Assembly (NCBI RefSeq): GCF_001654495.1
Contig: NZ_CP015849.1
Location: 1,433,501-1,497,500, forward strand
Direction: 5' to 3'
Length of the DNA stretch: 64,000 nucleotides
Source: Streptomyces sp. SAT1
Lineage (GTDB): Bacteria; Actinomycetota; Actinomycetes; Streptomycetales; Streptomycetaceae
The notes beneath the pieces are model-generated. The model saw nothing but the letters and a program-made list of their open reading frames with translations. It was not told the DNA's origin and made no database searches. The translations under genes were made by a program, and so were the position numbers. This document shows positions 17,520 to 26,429 of the stretch, piece by piece (position 1 is the stretch's first letter; the number at the start of each line of letters is the position of its first letter).

Positions 17520-17540
17520 TTGACTAGCACTGCTAGTCAA
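17520..17540. promoter_or_regulatory. Perfect palindromic operator upstream of the acyl-CoA dehydrogenase gene
   Basis: Arms TTGACTAGCA (17520-17529) and TGCTAGTCAA (17531-17540) around a single central base make a perfect 10-1-10 dyad between the end of the MFS gene and the dehydrogenase start. Size and symmetry fit a TetR-family operator, and it would cover the -10 region or transcript start. Confidence 0.7.
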
Positions 17541-17557
17541 ACGGCTCCGGCCCGACG

Positions 17558-19225
17558 TTACGGCGCCCGGTGGCCCGCGTCCAGCGCCACCCGGACCGGC
17601 TCGGTCTCCCGCTGGGCGGGCAGCTCCGCCGCCGATCGCTCTGCCGGTCGTTCCGCGGGGCGCTCCGCCGGTTCCTCGCACTGCATCGCCCGCGGCAGCC
17701 GCAGCGCGGCCAGCGCGCCCAGCAGCAGCAGTCCCGCGCTCACCAGCAGCGTCACATGCAGTCCGTGCACGAAGGAGTCCCGGGCGGCCCGCCGCAGCGC
17801 GTCCCCGGGCGGCCCGCCGAGCCGCCCCGCGATCTCGTATGCCTCCCCCAGGGAGTGCGACGCCTGCTCCGAGGCGCCCGCCGGGACGCCGGGCACCCGG
17901 GAGACACCGGGCGCGTAGGCCGCGTTCATCACGGTGCCGAGCAGGGCGATGCCGATGCCCGCGCCCAGTTGGTAGGAGGTCTCGCCGATCGCCGCGGCCC
18001 CGCCCGCCCGGTGGGCGGGCGCCTCGCTCAGCATCGACTCGTACGCGCCGAAGAGCGTCGTCTCCAGGCCGAAGCCGAGCAGCACGAAGGCGGCCAGCAG
18101 CAGCCCGGCGGCGTCCGCGGTGCCCATCGCGGTCAGCGCGAGCACGGCGAGGGCCGTCGCGCAGAAGCCCGCGCACACCATGCGCCGCGGCCCGAACCGG
18201 CGCAGCACGCGCGCGCCGACCAGTCCGGCCGCCATCGCGGCGAAGGTCAGCGGCAGCAGCCGCAGTCCGGTGCTCAGCGGGGACAGGCCGAGCACCAGTT
18301 GCAGGTACTGGGCGGCGATCAGCTCCAGGCCGACCAGTGCCAGCATCGCCAGCACGATGCAGCCCACGGCGGTGCCGAAGGCGGGCCGCGCGAACATCCC
18401 GAGGTCCACCAGGGGGTGCGTCCGGTGCCGCTGCCGCCGTACGAAGAGCACCAGCAGCGCCGCGCCCAGCAGCAGCGGGCCCAGGGTGAGCGCGCTGAGC
18501 ACCGGCTCACCGCCGCCGAGCCGCTTCACCCCGAACACGCTGCCGAACAGACCGGCCGCGGCCAGCAGCGCCCCGGTCACGTCCCACGGGCCCTCGCGGC
18601 CACCGGTCGACTCGGGCAGCAGCAACCGTCCCACCGGCAGGCTGACCAGCATCAGCGGGATGTTGACCAGGAAGACCGAGCCCCACCAGAAGTGTTCGAG
18701 GAGGAAGCCGCCGAGCAGCGGTCCGACCGCGGCGCCCACCGCGGCGACCGCGCTCCAGAGGCCGATCGCGAGCGCCCGCTCGCGCCGGTCGGGGAAGACC
18801 TGCCGCAGGATGGACAGCGTGGCCGGCATGATCATCGCGCCGCCGACGCCGAGCAGCGCTCGGGCCAGGATCAGCGTCTGGGGATGGTGGGCGAAGGCCG
18901 CGAGGGCGGAGGCGACGCCGAAGAGGGCGTAGCCCAGGAGCAGGATCCGTCTGCGGCCCACCCGGTCGCCCAGCGTGCCGAAGAGGATCAGCAGCGAGGC
19001 GCAGACCAGCGGGTAGACGTCGACGATCCAGAGCAGTTCGACGGCGCCGGGCCTGAGGTCCTCGGTGACGGCGGGCACCGCCACGTGCAGCACGGTGGCG
19101 TCCACCGCCACCAGCAGCAGGCTGACGCAGAGCACGACCAGGACGACCCAGCGGCCCGCGCCCTCCCCGGCCGCCCGGCGGTGCGGGCCGCGAACCGCCG
19201 CGGTCGCGGCGGACGTGCCGGACAT
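17558..19225 (-). CDS. MFS multidrug exporter, DHA2 (14-helix) family
   Basis: Drug/proton antiporter of 555 aa, homologous to EmrB/QacA. Fourteen predicted helices; motif A is GTLGDRVGRRRILLLGY, motif C-like LGVGGAMIMPATLSILRQVF, and helix 1 has the D in AVDATVLHVAVPA. ATG at 19225 follows GGGAGG. The cytoplasmic C-terminus carries PAER repeats (three near-identical copies) and is dispensable-looking. It is alone, with no regulator next to it; the 17520 palindrome is at its 3' side and belongs to the next gene. The substrate cannot be told from sequence. Confidence 0.9.
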   Translation of the reverse strand: MSGTSAATAAVRGPHRRAAGEGAGRWVVLVVLCVSLLLVAVDATVLHVAVPAVTEDLRPGAVELLWIVDVYPLVCASLLILFGTLGDRVGRRRILLLGYALFGVASALAAFAHHPQTLILARALLGVGGAMIMPATLSILRQVFPDRRERALAIGLWSAVAAVGAAVGPLLGGFLLEHFWWGSVFLVNIPLMLVSLPVGRLLLPESTGGREGPWDVTGALLAAAGLFGSVFGVKRLGGGEPVLSALTLGPLLLGAALLVLFVRRQRHRTHPLVDLGMFARPAFGTAVGCIVLAMLALVGLELIAAQYLQLVLGLSPLSTGLRLLPLTFAAMAAGLVGARVLRRFGPRRMVCAGFCATALAVLALTAMGTADAAGLLLAAFVLLGFGLETTLFGAYESMLSEAPAHRAGGAAAIGETSYQLGAGIGIALLGTVMNAAYAPGVSRVPGVPAGASEQASHSLGEAYEIAGRLGGPPGDALRRAARDSFVHGLHVTLLVSAGLLLLGALAALRLPRAMQCEEPAERPAERPAERSAAELPAQRETEPVRVALDAGHRAP

Positions 19226-19490
19226 GTACGTACCTCCCAGATGAACCCTCGCCTCGGCAGGCCCGCGCAGTGGGGACGTTCCGCGCCAGGGCCTGGGCCG
19301 GGAAGGAGCGGTGGTTCCCGGTCCGCGCGCCGAACGGCGAGTGACACGGCAGCCTACGCGAGTCCCCCGCCCTGGAGCGTGGCCGATCTCTCACACTTCC
19401 GACGGAACGCGTGTGGTGTACGCCACTCCCTCGTACGGGTGGACCGCCCGGCCACCGGACGGTTCTCGGCCACGGTCGATAATCGGGCCC
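19226..19490. other. Divergent intergenic region
   Basis: Between the MFS gene and the mannosyltransferase-like gene. GATAAT at 19478-19483 sits 7 nt before the plus-strand GTG and is the only clear promoter-like element. Nothing else is recognised. Confidence 0.4.
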
Positions 19491-20663
19491 GTGACCGATC
19501 TCGCGACACGCCGGGCGACGGCCCGCACCGGGGCTCTGCGCCGCGCCGCCCCCGCGCTCTGCGGCTACGCGGCCGTGCGCGCCCTGGGCCTGCTGGTGCT
19601 GGCCCTCTGGAGCGCGGCGCGCGGCAAGAGCGCGTACACGCTGCTGACCGCCCGCTGGGACTCCCTCTGGTACGCGCGGGTGGCCGGCGGCGGTTACGGC
19701 TACGAGGTGCGCCTGCCCAATGGCGACGTCCACGCGGACCTGGCGTTCTTCCCGCTGCTGCCCTGGCTGGAGCGGCTGGGCGCCGCGGTGGGCCCGCTGT
19801 CGTACGCCGACGCGGGGTTCGCGGTCAGCCTGCTCGCCTCGCTCGCGGCGGCCTGGGGCATCTTCGCGGTGGTCGACCACGTGTACGACCGCAGGGCGGG
19901 GATCTGCGCGGTGCTGCTGTGGGCGGTGCTGCCGGTCGGGATCGTGCAGTCGATGGCGTACAGCGAGTCGCTGTTCACGGCGCTCGCCGCCTGGGCGCTG
20001 TACTGCGTGCTGACCGGCCGCTGGGCGGGCGCGGGCGCCCTGGCGCTGCTGGCCGGGCTGACCCGGCCGGTCGGGCTCGCGGTGGCCGCCGCCGTGTGGA
20101 CGGCGGCCGTCCTCTCGCTGCTGCGCGAGCGGCGCGCGGCGGCACCGCTCACGCCCGCGCCCGGTCCCGGCCGGCGCGTCCTCGGCATGCTGCTCGCCCC
20201 GCTGGGGGCGGCCGGCTACGTGCTGTGGGTCGGCCACCGCACCGGCGGCGGCCCGCTCGGCTATCTCGACGTCCAGGCGGGCTGGCGCAACGGTTTCGAC
20301 GGCGGGTACGCCTTCGCGCGCTTCGTCGGCGAGAAGTTCGCCGCGTTCCCCTCGGCGCTCGCCGGGGCCGGGCTGATCGTCGGAGTGGCGCTGGTGGTGT
20401 GGCTGTACGTCACCGGGGTGCGGCAGGGGCAGCCGCCCGCGCTGCTGGTGTACTCCGGGATCGTCACCGCGCTCGCCCTGTGCGCGTCGAGCTACTTCGG
20501 CTCCAAGCCGCGGCTGCTGCTGCCCGCCTTCCCGCTGCTGCTGCCGCTCGCCCTGGCCCTCGCCCGGCTGCGCGCCTCCCGTGCGGCGCTGCTGACCGGC
20601 GGCATCGCGCTGGCGTCGGCCGTCTACGGCGCGTTCTGGCTGAACGGCTCGGGGCCGCCGTGA
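19491..20663 (+). CDS. PIG-V-like mannosyltransferase family membrane protein
   Basis: Polytopic protein of 390 aa with about nine helices. RWDSLWYARVAGGGYGYE and LAFFPLLPWLERL form the DxxxY...FFPLxP signature of the PIG-V (GPI mannosyltransferase II, GT76) family, which uses lipid-linked mannose at the outer membrane face. Actinobacterial members are thought to modify cell-surface glycans or proteins, with acceptor unknown. GTG at 19491 is chosen because GATAAT lies 7 nt upstream with no ribosome site, which fits a leaderless mRNA. A longer N-terminal extension to 19311 has no support. Confidence 0.82.
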   Translation: MTDLATRRATARTGALRRAAPALCGYAAVRALGLLVLALWSAARGKSAYTLLTARWDSLWYARVAGGGYGYEVRLPNGDVHADLAFFPLLPWLERLGAAVGPLSYADAGFAVSLLASLAAAWGIFAVVDHVYDRRAGICAVLLWAVLPVGIVQSMAYSESLFTALAAWALYCVLTGRWAGAGALALLAGLTRPVGLAVAAAVWTAAVLSLLRERRAAAPLTPAPGPGRRVLGMLLAPLGAAGYVLWVGHRTGGGPLGYLDVQAGWRNGFDGGYAFARFVGEKFAAFPSALAGAGLIVGVALVVWLYVTGVRQGQPPALLVYSGIVTALALCASSYFGSKPRLLLPAFPLLLPLALALARLRASRAALLTGGIALASAVYGAFWLNGSGPP

Positions 20664-20964
20664 CCCGGCGCCGCTCCCCCTGCTCCCGTCGCTCCCCCAA
20701 GATCATTTTCCGTTCCGGTCCCGTGCTCCGCCCGGCGCCCGCCCTGTACGCGCGGTGAATTCCACCCATGCGTTCGCACGGCGCATTCATAAACACCCCG
20801 GCGACGGACACCGGAATGATCAAAGGAAATGCATGCCGGACGGCGCGTATTATGATGAAATCCAGGAAAAACAAGCCCCGTTGAGAGCAACCCCACATCA
20901 CATCGTCATCACAAACCACGTGATTCGTCCGGGAAGCCCACTCACTCGCTGTAACGTCGATTAG
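20664..20964. other. AT-richer intergenic island
   Basis: This stretch, above all 20690-20960, is clearly less GC-rich than its surroundings. It holds a possible small frame at 20833-20964 and a TAACGT hexamer at 20952-20957 that may be the -10 of the phosphatase gene. Confidence 0.5.
20833..20964 (+). CDS. Possible small protein (43 aa), uncertain
   Basis: ATG at 20833, with AAGGA 5 nt upstream, opens a 43-residue frame whose TAG stop directly abuts the GTG of the PAP2 gene. This would couple translation. Against it, codons are A/T-rich (TAT TAT GAT GAA, GAA AAA CAA) and unlike Streptomyces genes. No similarity is recognised. More likely non-coding, but listed because of the position and the ribosome site. 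Confidence 0.2.
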   Translation: MPDGAYYDEIQEKQAPLRATPHHIVITNHVIRPGSPLTRCNVD

Positions 20965-21984
20965 GTGCCTACCGAAGGAACCCTCACCCGCCTGGACCGG
21001 GTGTTCGCCAGGCTGGACCGTGAGCCACAGCGGCCGGCGCACCTCGACGTGCCGACGATGAGCCGGCACCGGGTCGTGCTCTTCTCGGCGACCCTGGGCT
21101 TCTACCTGGCGATCGTCTGGGCCGTGGTGACCACCTCCTGGCTGGTACGCCTGGACTGGCAGGTCATGTTCTTCCGGCCGTACCAGCAGTGGCCGCAGAT
21201 CCACGCGTTCCTCGACTACTACGTCGTCCTCGGCCAGCGCGGCCCCACCGCCGTGATGGTCGCCTCCTGGCTGGGCTGGCGCTCCTGGCGGCAGCGCACC
21301 CTGCGCCCGCTGCTCACCCTCGCCACCTCGCTGCTGCTGCTGAACATCACGGTCGGCGCCGCGAAATACGGCATGGGGCGTCTCGGACCGCACTACGCGA
21401 CCGTCATCGGCTCCAACGAGATGGGCCTCGGCGGCGATATATTTCCCAGCGGCCACACCGCGAACGCCGTGCTGACCTGGGGAATCCTCGCCTATCTGGC
21501 CTCCACCCCGACCGCGCGCCGCTGGCTGTCGGCGCTCTCCGCGGTGACCTCGCTCGGCGTCGGCCTCACCACCGTGTACCTGGGCACGCACTGGCTCAGC
21601 GATGTGGTGCTCGGCTGGGCCGCCGGTCTGCTGATCCTGCTCGCGCTGCCCTGGTGCGAGCCGATGATCGCCCGCACCGAGACCCGCATCCTCGATCTGC
21701 GCGACCGCTGGCGCACCCGCTCCGGCCTGCGCGCCCCGGTTCCCGGACCGGTCCTCCCGGTGGGCACGCCGGTGGTGCACAAGCCGCGCGTCCCGGCCGC
21801 GGAGGAGGCCCCGGCGGCCCACGGGGCCCTCGGCGCCGGACGCGCCTCCCGGACACCCGTCCACCTCGTCCCGGGCCCGCACACCGCCCGCGCGGAGCAC
21901 GCACCCGTCACCCCGTCCGGCAGCCGCAGGCCGCCGCAGCCCGAGCGCGCCCCGCGCGGCACTACCTCGGCGGCCCGCCCCTGA
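20965..21984 (+). CDS. PAP2-family membrane phosphatase
   Basis: Phosphatidic-acid/undecaprenyl-pyrophosphate-type phosphatase of 339 aa. Five or six helices carry the three PAP2 motifs: KYGMGRLGPH (Lys/Arg, about 132-141), PSGHT (catalytic His, about 162-166) and YLGTHWLSDVVLGWAAG (nucleophile His, Asp). The tail of about 100 residues is Pro/Ala/Arg-rich. GTG at 20965 is taken as start because TAACGT lies 7 nt upstream (leaderless); the Met at residue 32 is an alternative. The codons just before PSGH (GAT ATA TTT) are rare in Streptomyces. Confidence 0.88.
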   Translation: MPTEGTLTRLDRVFARLDREPQRPAHLDVPTMSRHRVVLFSATLGFYLAIVWAVVTTSWLVRLDWQVMFFRPYQQWPQIHAFLDYYVVLGQRGPTAVMVASWLGWRSWRQRTLRPLLTLATSLLLLNITVGAAKYGMGRLGPHYATVIGSNEMGLGGDIFPSGHTANAVLTWGILAYLASTPTARRWLSALSAVTSLGVGLTTVYLGTHWLSDVVLGWAAGLLILLALPWCEPMIARTETRILDLRDRWRTRSGLRAPVPGPVLPVGTPVVHKPRVPAAEEAPAAHGALGAGRASRTPVHLVPGPHTARAEHAPVTPSGSRRPPQPERAPRGTTSAARP

Positions 21985-21987
21985 CCC

Positions 21988-22017
21988 GCGGTGCGCACCC
22001 GCCCGGGTGCGCACCGC
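21988..22017. terminator. Bidirectional hairpin terminator
   Basis: Thirteen-base perfect arms (GCGGTGCGCACCC and complement) with a GCCC loop, just after the phosphatase stop and before the convergent I78 gene. Confidence 0.75.
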
Positions 22018-22033
22018 CGCGGGTGGCGCGTCC

Positions 22034-22249
22034 TCAGCCCTTCCAGGCGCGGGCCACCTTCCCGTCGCCGACCTCGAAGTTCAGCCGGCCGACCCGGTAC
22101 TCCATGGTGATGACCGCGCCCGGCGGCAGCGAACGGACCGTGGACCAGCCCCGCTCCCGCGCGAGCCGTTCGGCCTGTCCCGCCTCCAGGCCGACATACC
22201 GTTCGGGACTGTCCTGGGGCTCCACAGGCGGAGTGGGAATCGGTGCCAT
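22034..22249 (-). CDS. I78-family peptidase inhibitor-like small protein
   Basis: Protein of 71 aa with the I78 pattern: YVGLEAGQAERLARERGW, then ITMEYRVGRLNFEVGDGKVARAWKG. The family inhibits serine peptidases of the subtilisin/trypsin type. This copy has no signal peptide, so it would act inside the cell unless exported otherwise. TAGCGT lies 6 nt before the ATG and there is no ribosome site, so the transcript is probably leaderless. Confidence 0.8.
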   Translation of the reverse strand: MAPIPTPPVEPQDSPERYVGLEAGQAERLARERGWSTVRSLPPGAVITMEYRVGRLNFEVGDGKVARAWKG

Positions 22250-22255
22250 GCCCCC

Positions 22256-22261
22256 ACGCTA
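22256..22261 (-). promoter_or_regulatory. -10 element of the I78 gene
   Basis: TAGCGT on the minus strand, 6 nt upstream of the ATG at 22249, as in other leaderless genes of this window. Confidence 0.5.
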
Positions 22262-22848
22262 GGCGTCCCCCGGAGGGCAGGGAAGTCCACCGCGCTCCCG
22301 GTGGCCGCATCCGTACGCGTGCGCCCGGCCTGTCACGTTTACGTCACAAGATCACCACAACGCGCGGCGCCGCGCTCCGTCACTCCCGCCACCGCCCGCA
22401 TCCCCCTTGCGCGGGCATGCGAACGCAATTCCCGGGAGCCCGGAAACCACGCCGAATTTCCGCCGGAAAGCAGTCGGGAAAGGGCGGGAAACGAATCCCT
22501 GGGCACCCCCGGAAGGACATTCCGCTTCCCCTTCGCCCCTCCTTCCGAGCAGCCCGGCAAGAGGGGTCCGCACAGGAATTCCACGGTCCCCCGACAGCCT
22601 TCCGGACCCGCCCATGGAGCGGACGGCACCGCCCGGCCCGCGCCCCCGCGCCCTCCCCCTTCATTGACAGTGCGTGAGGAACCATAAACCCTGCGTGACC
22701 ACGGGTGGAGGCGGCCGGATTCCGTGCGCCGCAGGGCGTGACTCCCCCCGCGGATCGTCCGTTGTCTTCTGCATGAGCCGGGGGCCCTCCCGGTTCAGGG
22801 CCGGGAGCCACCCGGCCCCGCCACGCACCGCATCCCGAGGAGCCACCC
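22262..22848. other. Gene-free region of about 590 bases
   Basis: No convincing gene: overlapping frames occur in all phases with no domain. The sequence is purine-rich with repeated GGAAA/GGGAAA between 22430 and 22530. A TTGACA at 22664-22669 followed by TAAACC may be the promoter of the gene at 22849, though spacing (15 nt) is short. Confidence 0.4.
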
Positions 22849-23682
22849 GTGCCGCGCATGCTCGACGTCAGCGACGCCGTACGCGCCGAGATCGGCGACG
22901 AAGAAGCCGACCGGCTGCTCGCCGGAGAGAACGCCCCGGGCAGTTACGACTGCACGTCCTGCCGCACCCCCGGCGACTCCGCGCAGGAGCGCACCAGCAC
23001 CGTTCTGTTCGTTGGGGACGAGACCGCCGTCCTCGCCTTCGCCCACTCCACCTGCCTGCCCTCCCAGGTCGTCCAGGTCACCGAGGAGCAGCTGCGGGGC
23101 GCGGTCCGCTCCATCAACGCGGACACGGGCGCCCCGGCCGCCGGCGTGCCCGCGCAGGGGACGCCCCCGCAGAGCCCCGAGCGGACCGCGCCGCAGCAGG
23201 CCGCGCCGGAACAGGCCGTCCTCGGGGTGACCAGCGGGCTCGTCCTGGTCGCGGGCGAACTGCACCCCGCGCTGGTGGTCGAGCCGACCGGCCCCATCGT
23301 GCGGCCGGGCTCCAACGGCCCCGACGACGAATTCCTGACCCTGCTCACCGAGCAGGGCTACGTCCCGATGGCCGACCTCGCCTCCGTGCCGCCCGTGCTG
23401 CACGGCTGGTCGGTCCTGCTCGCCATGGGCCAGCTGCACGCCGTCCTCCAGCCGGGCACGGAGGGCGGCAGGCCCGCCGCCTGGTGGCAGGCGCACCAGC
23501 CGCTCCAGGTCACCGACGGCTGGCGGGCCGCGGCCAACAAGCACCAGCAGGTCCTGATGTTCGCGGCGCCGGTCGGGGCCATCGGCCGCCAGCCCCGCGA
23601 GGACCTGCTGCGCAACGCCCTGGACAAGGCGGCGGCGCAGGGCAGGCTGGTCGCGGCGACGCTGCCGCTCGCCGGGACCTGA
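22849..23682 (+). CDS. Conserved hypothetical protein with CxxC motif
   Basis: Protein of 277 aa; GTG at 22849 follows GAGGAG by 6 nt. Residues 30-37 read YDCTSCRT, a CxxC pair. About 100-125 is a Pro/Gln/Ala linker. The C-terminal half (LGVTSGLVLVAGELHPALVVEPTGPIV onward) repeats a beta-rich look and resembles proteins found next to der in streptomycetes. There are no catalytic motifs, membrane helices or signal peptide. Function not recognised. Confidence 0.75.
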   Translation: MPRMLDVSDAVRAEIGDEEADRLLAGENAPGSYDCTSCRTPGDSAQERTSTVLFVGDETAVLAFAHSTCLPSQVVQVTEEQLRGAVRSINADTGAPAAGVPAQGTPPQSPERTAPQQAAPEQAVLGVTSGLVLVAGELHPALVVEPTGPIVRPGSNGPDDEFLTLLTEQGYVPMADLASVPPVLHGWSVLLAMGQLHAVLQPGTEGGRPAAWWQAHQPLQVTDGWRAAANKHQQVLMFAAPVGAIGRQPREDLLRNALDKAAAQGRLVAATLPLAGT

Positions 23683-23719
23683 GCCGCATCTCTTCCGGTT
23701 CGGGGTCGTTTGGACATAC

Positions 23720-24097
23720 GTGCACGCATATGAGGTTCCCCGCCGCCAGTCCTACCATCCGAACCGGTCCACGCAGCCGTCCCATGATCAGCACGGCTAC
23801 TCGGCCACGCCGATCTACGACGCGCTCTACGCCGAGTACGTCAAGTCCTACCGGACGCTGCCGGGCGACCGCAGCGGCGAGGAGGACCTGGGCTTCGTCG
23901 CGTTCGGCAACCTGCCGCGCGGCCTCGGCCCGAACACGTACATCGCCTACAGCGCGGGCGCGTACAGCACCCGGCACGGCACGGGACGGCAGCAGACGCA
24001 GTGGCAGCGCGTCGGGACGCTGGGGCGGCAGGAGGCCGGGCCCGGGATGCACCACGTCCCGGCGGCGCTGCCGCCCGCCCCGCGCCGCGGCGACTGA
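23720..24097 (+). CDS. Conserved streptomycete small hypothetical protein
   Basis: About 125 aa; the start is uncertain (GTG at 23720 has no clear ribosome site). The core YSATPIYDALYAEYVKSY, then LPGDRSGEEDLGFVAFG and GPNTYIAYSAGAYS, is tyrosine-rich and looks conserved, whereas the C-terminal 25 residues are low complexity. It starts 37 bp after the preceding gene and is followed by a very strong terminator. No function recognised. Confidence 0.65.
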   Translation: MHAYEVPRRQSYHPNRSTQPSHDQHGYSATPIYDALYAEYVKSYRTLPGDRSGEEDLGFVAFGNLPRGLGPNTYIAYSAGAYSTRHGTGRQQTQWQRVGTLGRQEAGPGMHHVPAALPPAPRRGD

Positions 24098-24120
24098 GCC
24101 CGCCGCCGGGCGTACGGGGA

Positions 24121-24161
24121 CACAAGAGGGCGGCCCCTGAGCCAGGGGCCGCCCTCTTGTG
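24121..24161. terminator. Very strong bidirectional hairpin terminator
   Basis: A perfect 19-bp stem (CACAAGAGGGCGGCCCCTG and complement) with a 3-nt loop between convergent genes, ending the small hypothetical gene on the plus strand and the der transcript on the minus strand. The A/T edges give a short U-like run on each strand. Confidence 0.85.
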
Positions 24162-24194
24162 GTCCGGCTTGCGGTCCTCAGGAAGGACCTCAGG

Positions 24195-25679
24195 TCACTT
24201 CTTCTTCGCGCCGCGCTTCTCGCGCACCCGCACCGAGATGTGGATCGGGGTGCCCTCGAAGCCGAACTCCTCGCGCAGCCGCCGCTCGATGAAGCGCCGG
24301 TAGCCGGCCTCGATGAAGCCGGAGGCGAAGAGCACGAACCGCGGCGGCTTGGTGCCCGCCTGGGTGCCGAACAGGATGCGCGGCTGCTTGCCGCCCCGGA
24401 TCGGGTGCGGGTGGGCGGAGACCAGCTCGCCGAGGAAGGCGTTCAGCCGGCCGGTGGGCACCCGGGTCTCCCAGCCGGCCAGCGCCGTCTCGATCGCCGG
24501 GACCAGCTTCTCCATGTGCCGTCCGGTGCGGGCCGAGACGTTCACGCGCGGGGCCCAGGCGATCTGGCCCAGCTCGGTCTCGATCTCCCGCTCCAGGTAG
24601 TAGCGGCGCTCCTCGTCGAGGGTGTCCCACTTGTTGAAGGCGAGGACCAGGGCGCGGCCCGCCTCGACGGCCATGGTGACGATGCGCTGGTCCTGCACCG
24701 AGATGGACTCGGAGGCGTCGATCAGGATGACGGCGACCTCGGCCTTCTCGACCGCGGCGGCGGTGCGCAGGGACGCGTAGTAGTCGGCGCCCTGCTGGAG
24801 GTGGACGCGCTTGCGGATGCCCGCGGTGTCGACGAACTTCCAGGTGACACCGCCCAGTTCGATCATCTCGTCGACCGGGTCCCGGGTGGTGCCCGCCAGC
24901 TCGTTGACGACGACGCGCTCCTCGCCCGCGACCTTGTTCAGCAGCGAGGACTTGCCGACGTTGGGGCGGCCGATCAGGGCGATGCGGCGCGGACCGCCGA
25001 CGCCGCCGGCGCCGAAGCTCTCGCGCGGCGCCTCGGGCAGCGCCTCCAGGACCTGGTCCAGCATGTCGCCGGTGCCGCGGCCGTGCAGCGCGGAGACCGG
25101 GTGCGGCTCGCCGAGTCCGAGGGACCACAGATAGGCGGCGTCGGCCTCGCCGCTGGGACCGTCGACCTTGTTGGCGCACAGCACCACGGGCTTGCCCGCC
25201 TTGCGCAGCAGCCGGACGACGGCCTCGTCGGTGTCGGTGGCGCCGACCTTGGCGTCCACCACGAAGACGACCGCGTCGGCGGCCTCGATGGCGTACTCGG
25301 CCTGCGCGGCGACGGAGGCGTCGATGCCGAGGACGTCCTGCTCCCAGCCGCCGGTGTCGACGACCTTGAAGCGGCGGCCCGCCCACTCGGCCTCGTAGGT
25401 GACCCGGTCGCGGGTGACGCCGGGCTTGTCCTCGACGACCGCCTCGCGGCGGCCGATGATGCGGTTCACCAGGGTCGACTTGCCGACATTGGGGCGGCCG
25501 ACGACGGCGAGCACGGGCAGTGGGCCGTGTCCGGCGGCCTCGATGGCGCCCTCGACGTCCTCGATGTCGAAGCCCTCTACGGCGGCGAGCTCCATGAACT
25601 CCGCGTACTCGGCGTCGCCGAGCGCCCCGTGCTCGTACTCGTGCTCGGCCGAGCCGTCGGGCTGGATGTCGTCGTTCAT
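24195..25679 (-). CDS. der: Ribosome-associated GTPase Der (EngA)
   Basis: Essential 50S-assembly GTPase of 494 aa with two G domains in tandem. The first has [16 protein letters not shown] and NKVD (here CANKVDG); the second has [18 protein letters not shown] and FNKWD. A KH-like C-terminal domain ends in a basic REKRGAKKK. The acidic N-terminal 45 residues are typical of actinobacterial Der. ATG at 25679 is preferred (GAGGT upstream); an in-frame start 16 codons earlier is possible. It is the last gene of the minus-strand series with cmk and plsC, 81 bp after plsC. Confidence 0.96.
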   Translation of the reverse strand: MNDDIQPDGSAEHEYEHGALGDAEYAEFMELAAVEGFDIEDVEGAIEAAGHGPLPVLAVVGRPNVGKSTLVNRIIGRREAVVEDKPGVTRDRVTYEAEWAGRRFKVVDTGGWEQDVLGIDASVAAQAEYAIEAADAVVFVVDAKVGATDTDEAVVRLLRKAGKPVVLCANKVDGPSGEADAAYLWSLGLGEPHPVSALHGRGTGDMLDQVLEALPEAPRESFGAGGVGGPRRIALIGRPNVGKSSLLNKVAGEERVVVNELAGTTRDPVDEMIELGGVTWKFVDTAGIRKRVHLQQGADYYASLRTAAAVEKAEVAVILIDASESISVQDQRIVTMAVEAGRALVLAFNKWDTLDEERRYYLEREIETELGQIAWAPRVNVSARTGRHMEKLVPAIETALAGWETRVPTGRLNAFLGELVSAHPHPIRGGKQPRILFGTQAGTKPPRFVLFASGFIEAGYRRFIERRLREEFGFEGTPIHISVRVREKRGAKKK

Positions 25680-25760
25680 GAAGTCCGTACCTCGTAGTTC
25701 ATCGTGGTGATCGGTGGCGGGCGCCACGGTCGGTGGCGCCCGCCACTACTCAAGTGTCAC

Positions 25761-26429
25761 CTAGCGCCCGGTGCGGCGCCTGGCGTTTTCCAGGTGGTCG
25801 GCGAGCTGCTTCCGGATGTGCCCGGTGGCCTCGTCCAGTGCCCGCCGGGTGCGTCTGCCGCTGCCGTCGCCCGCTTCGAACGGGTCGCCGAAGACGACGT
25901 CGACCCGCGAGCGCAGCGGGGGCAGCCCCCGTATCAACCGGCCCGGCCGCTCGGAGCTTCCCAGCACCGCCACCGGGACGATGGGGGCCCCGCTGCGGAC
26001 GGCGAAGTAGGCGAGCCCGGCGCGCAGCGCGGCGAAGTCGCCCTCGCCGCGGGTGCCCTCGGGGAAGATGCCGAGGACGCCGCCCTGCTCCAGCACGCCG
26101 AGCGCCCGGGTGATCGCGGTGCGGTCGGCGCTGTGCCGGTCCACCGGGAGCTGGCCGATGCCGGTCAGGAAGGAGCCCAGCGGTCCGACGAACGCCTCCT
26201 TCTTGATCAGGAAGTGCACCGGCCGCGGTGCCACGCCCATGACCATGGGTCCGTCGACGTTGTGGGAGTGGTTGACGGCGAAGATCAGCGGCCCGGTCGC
26301 GGGCACCTTCCAGGCGCCCAGGACCCGGGGGCGCCACAGGCCGTACATCAGCCCGACGCCGATCCGGCGGCCGACGTCCGCGCCGCGCTCGGACGCGGCG
26401 CCGGCCGTCTGCTGGGACGGAAGACTCAC
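25761..26429 (-). CDS. plsC: 1-acyl-sn-glycerol-3-phosphate acyltransferase-like protein
   Basis: PlsC-family acyltransferase of 222 aa for phospholipid synthesis. Motif I is NHSHNVDGP (the usual NHxxxxD), followed by KKEAF, then FPEGTRGEGDFA and VPVAVLGSS. It lacks a long membrane helix but has hydrophobic segments for membrane association. GTG at 26429 overlaps the cmk stop by four bases (GTGA), so it is translated together with cmk. This cmk-plsC-der order is common in actinobacteria. Confidence 0.92.
   Translation of the reverse strand: MSLPSQQTAGAASERGADVGRRIGVGLMYGLWRPRVLGAWKVPATGPLIFAVNHSHNVDGPMVMGVAPRPVHFLIKKEAFVGPLGSFLTGIGQLPVDRHSADRTAITRALGVLEQGGVLGIFPEGTRGEGDFAALRAGLAYFAVRSGAPIVPVAVLGSSERPGRLIRGLPPLRSRVDVVFGDPFEAGDGSGRRTRRALDEATGHIRKQLADHLENARRRTGR

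Noticed and set aside
17570..20758. Plus-strand frame of 1062 codons across the MFS and mannosyltransferase genes
   Set aside because: Its Gln/His/Arg-rich translation is the antisense shadow of the MFS gene and then an out-of-frame reading of the mannosyltransferase gene.
22243..22677. Plus-strand gene between the I78 gene and the gene at 22849
   Set aside because: Overlapping frames in all phases, no ribosome site and no recognisable motif.
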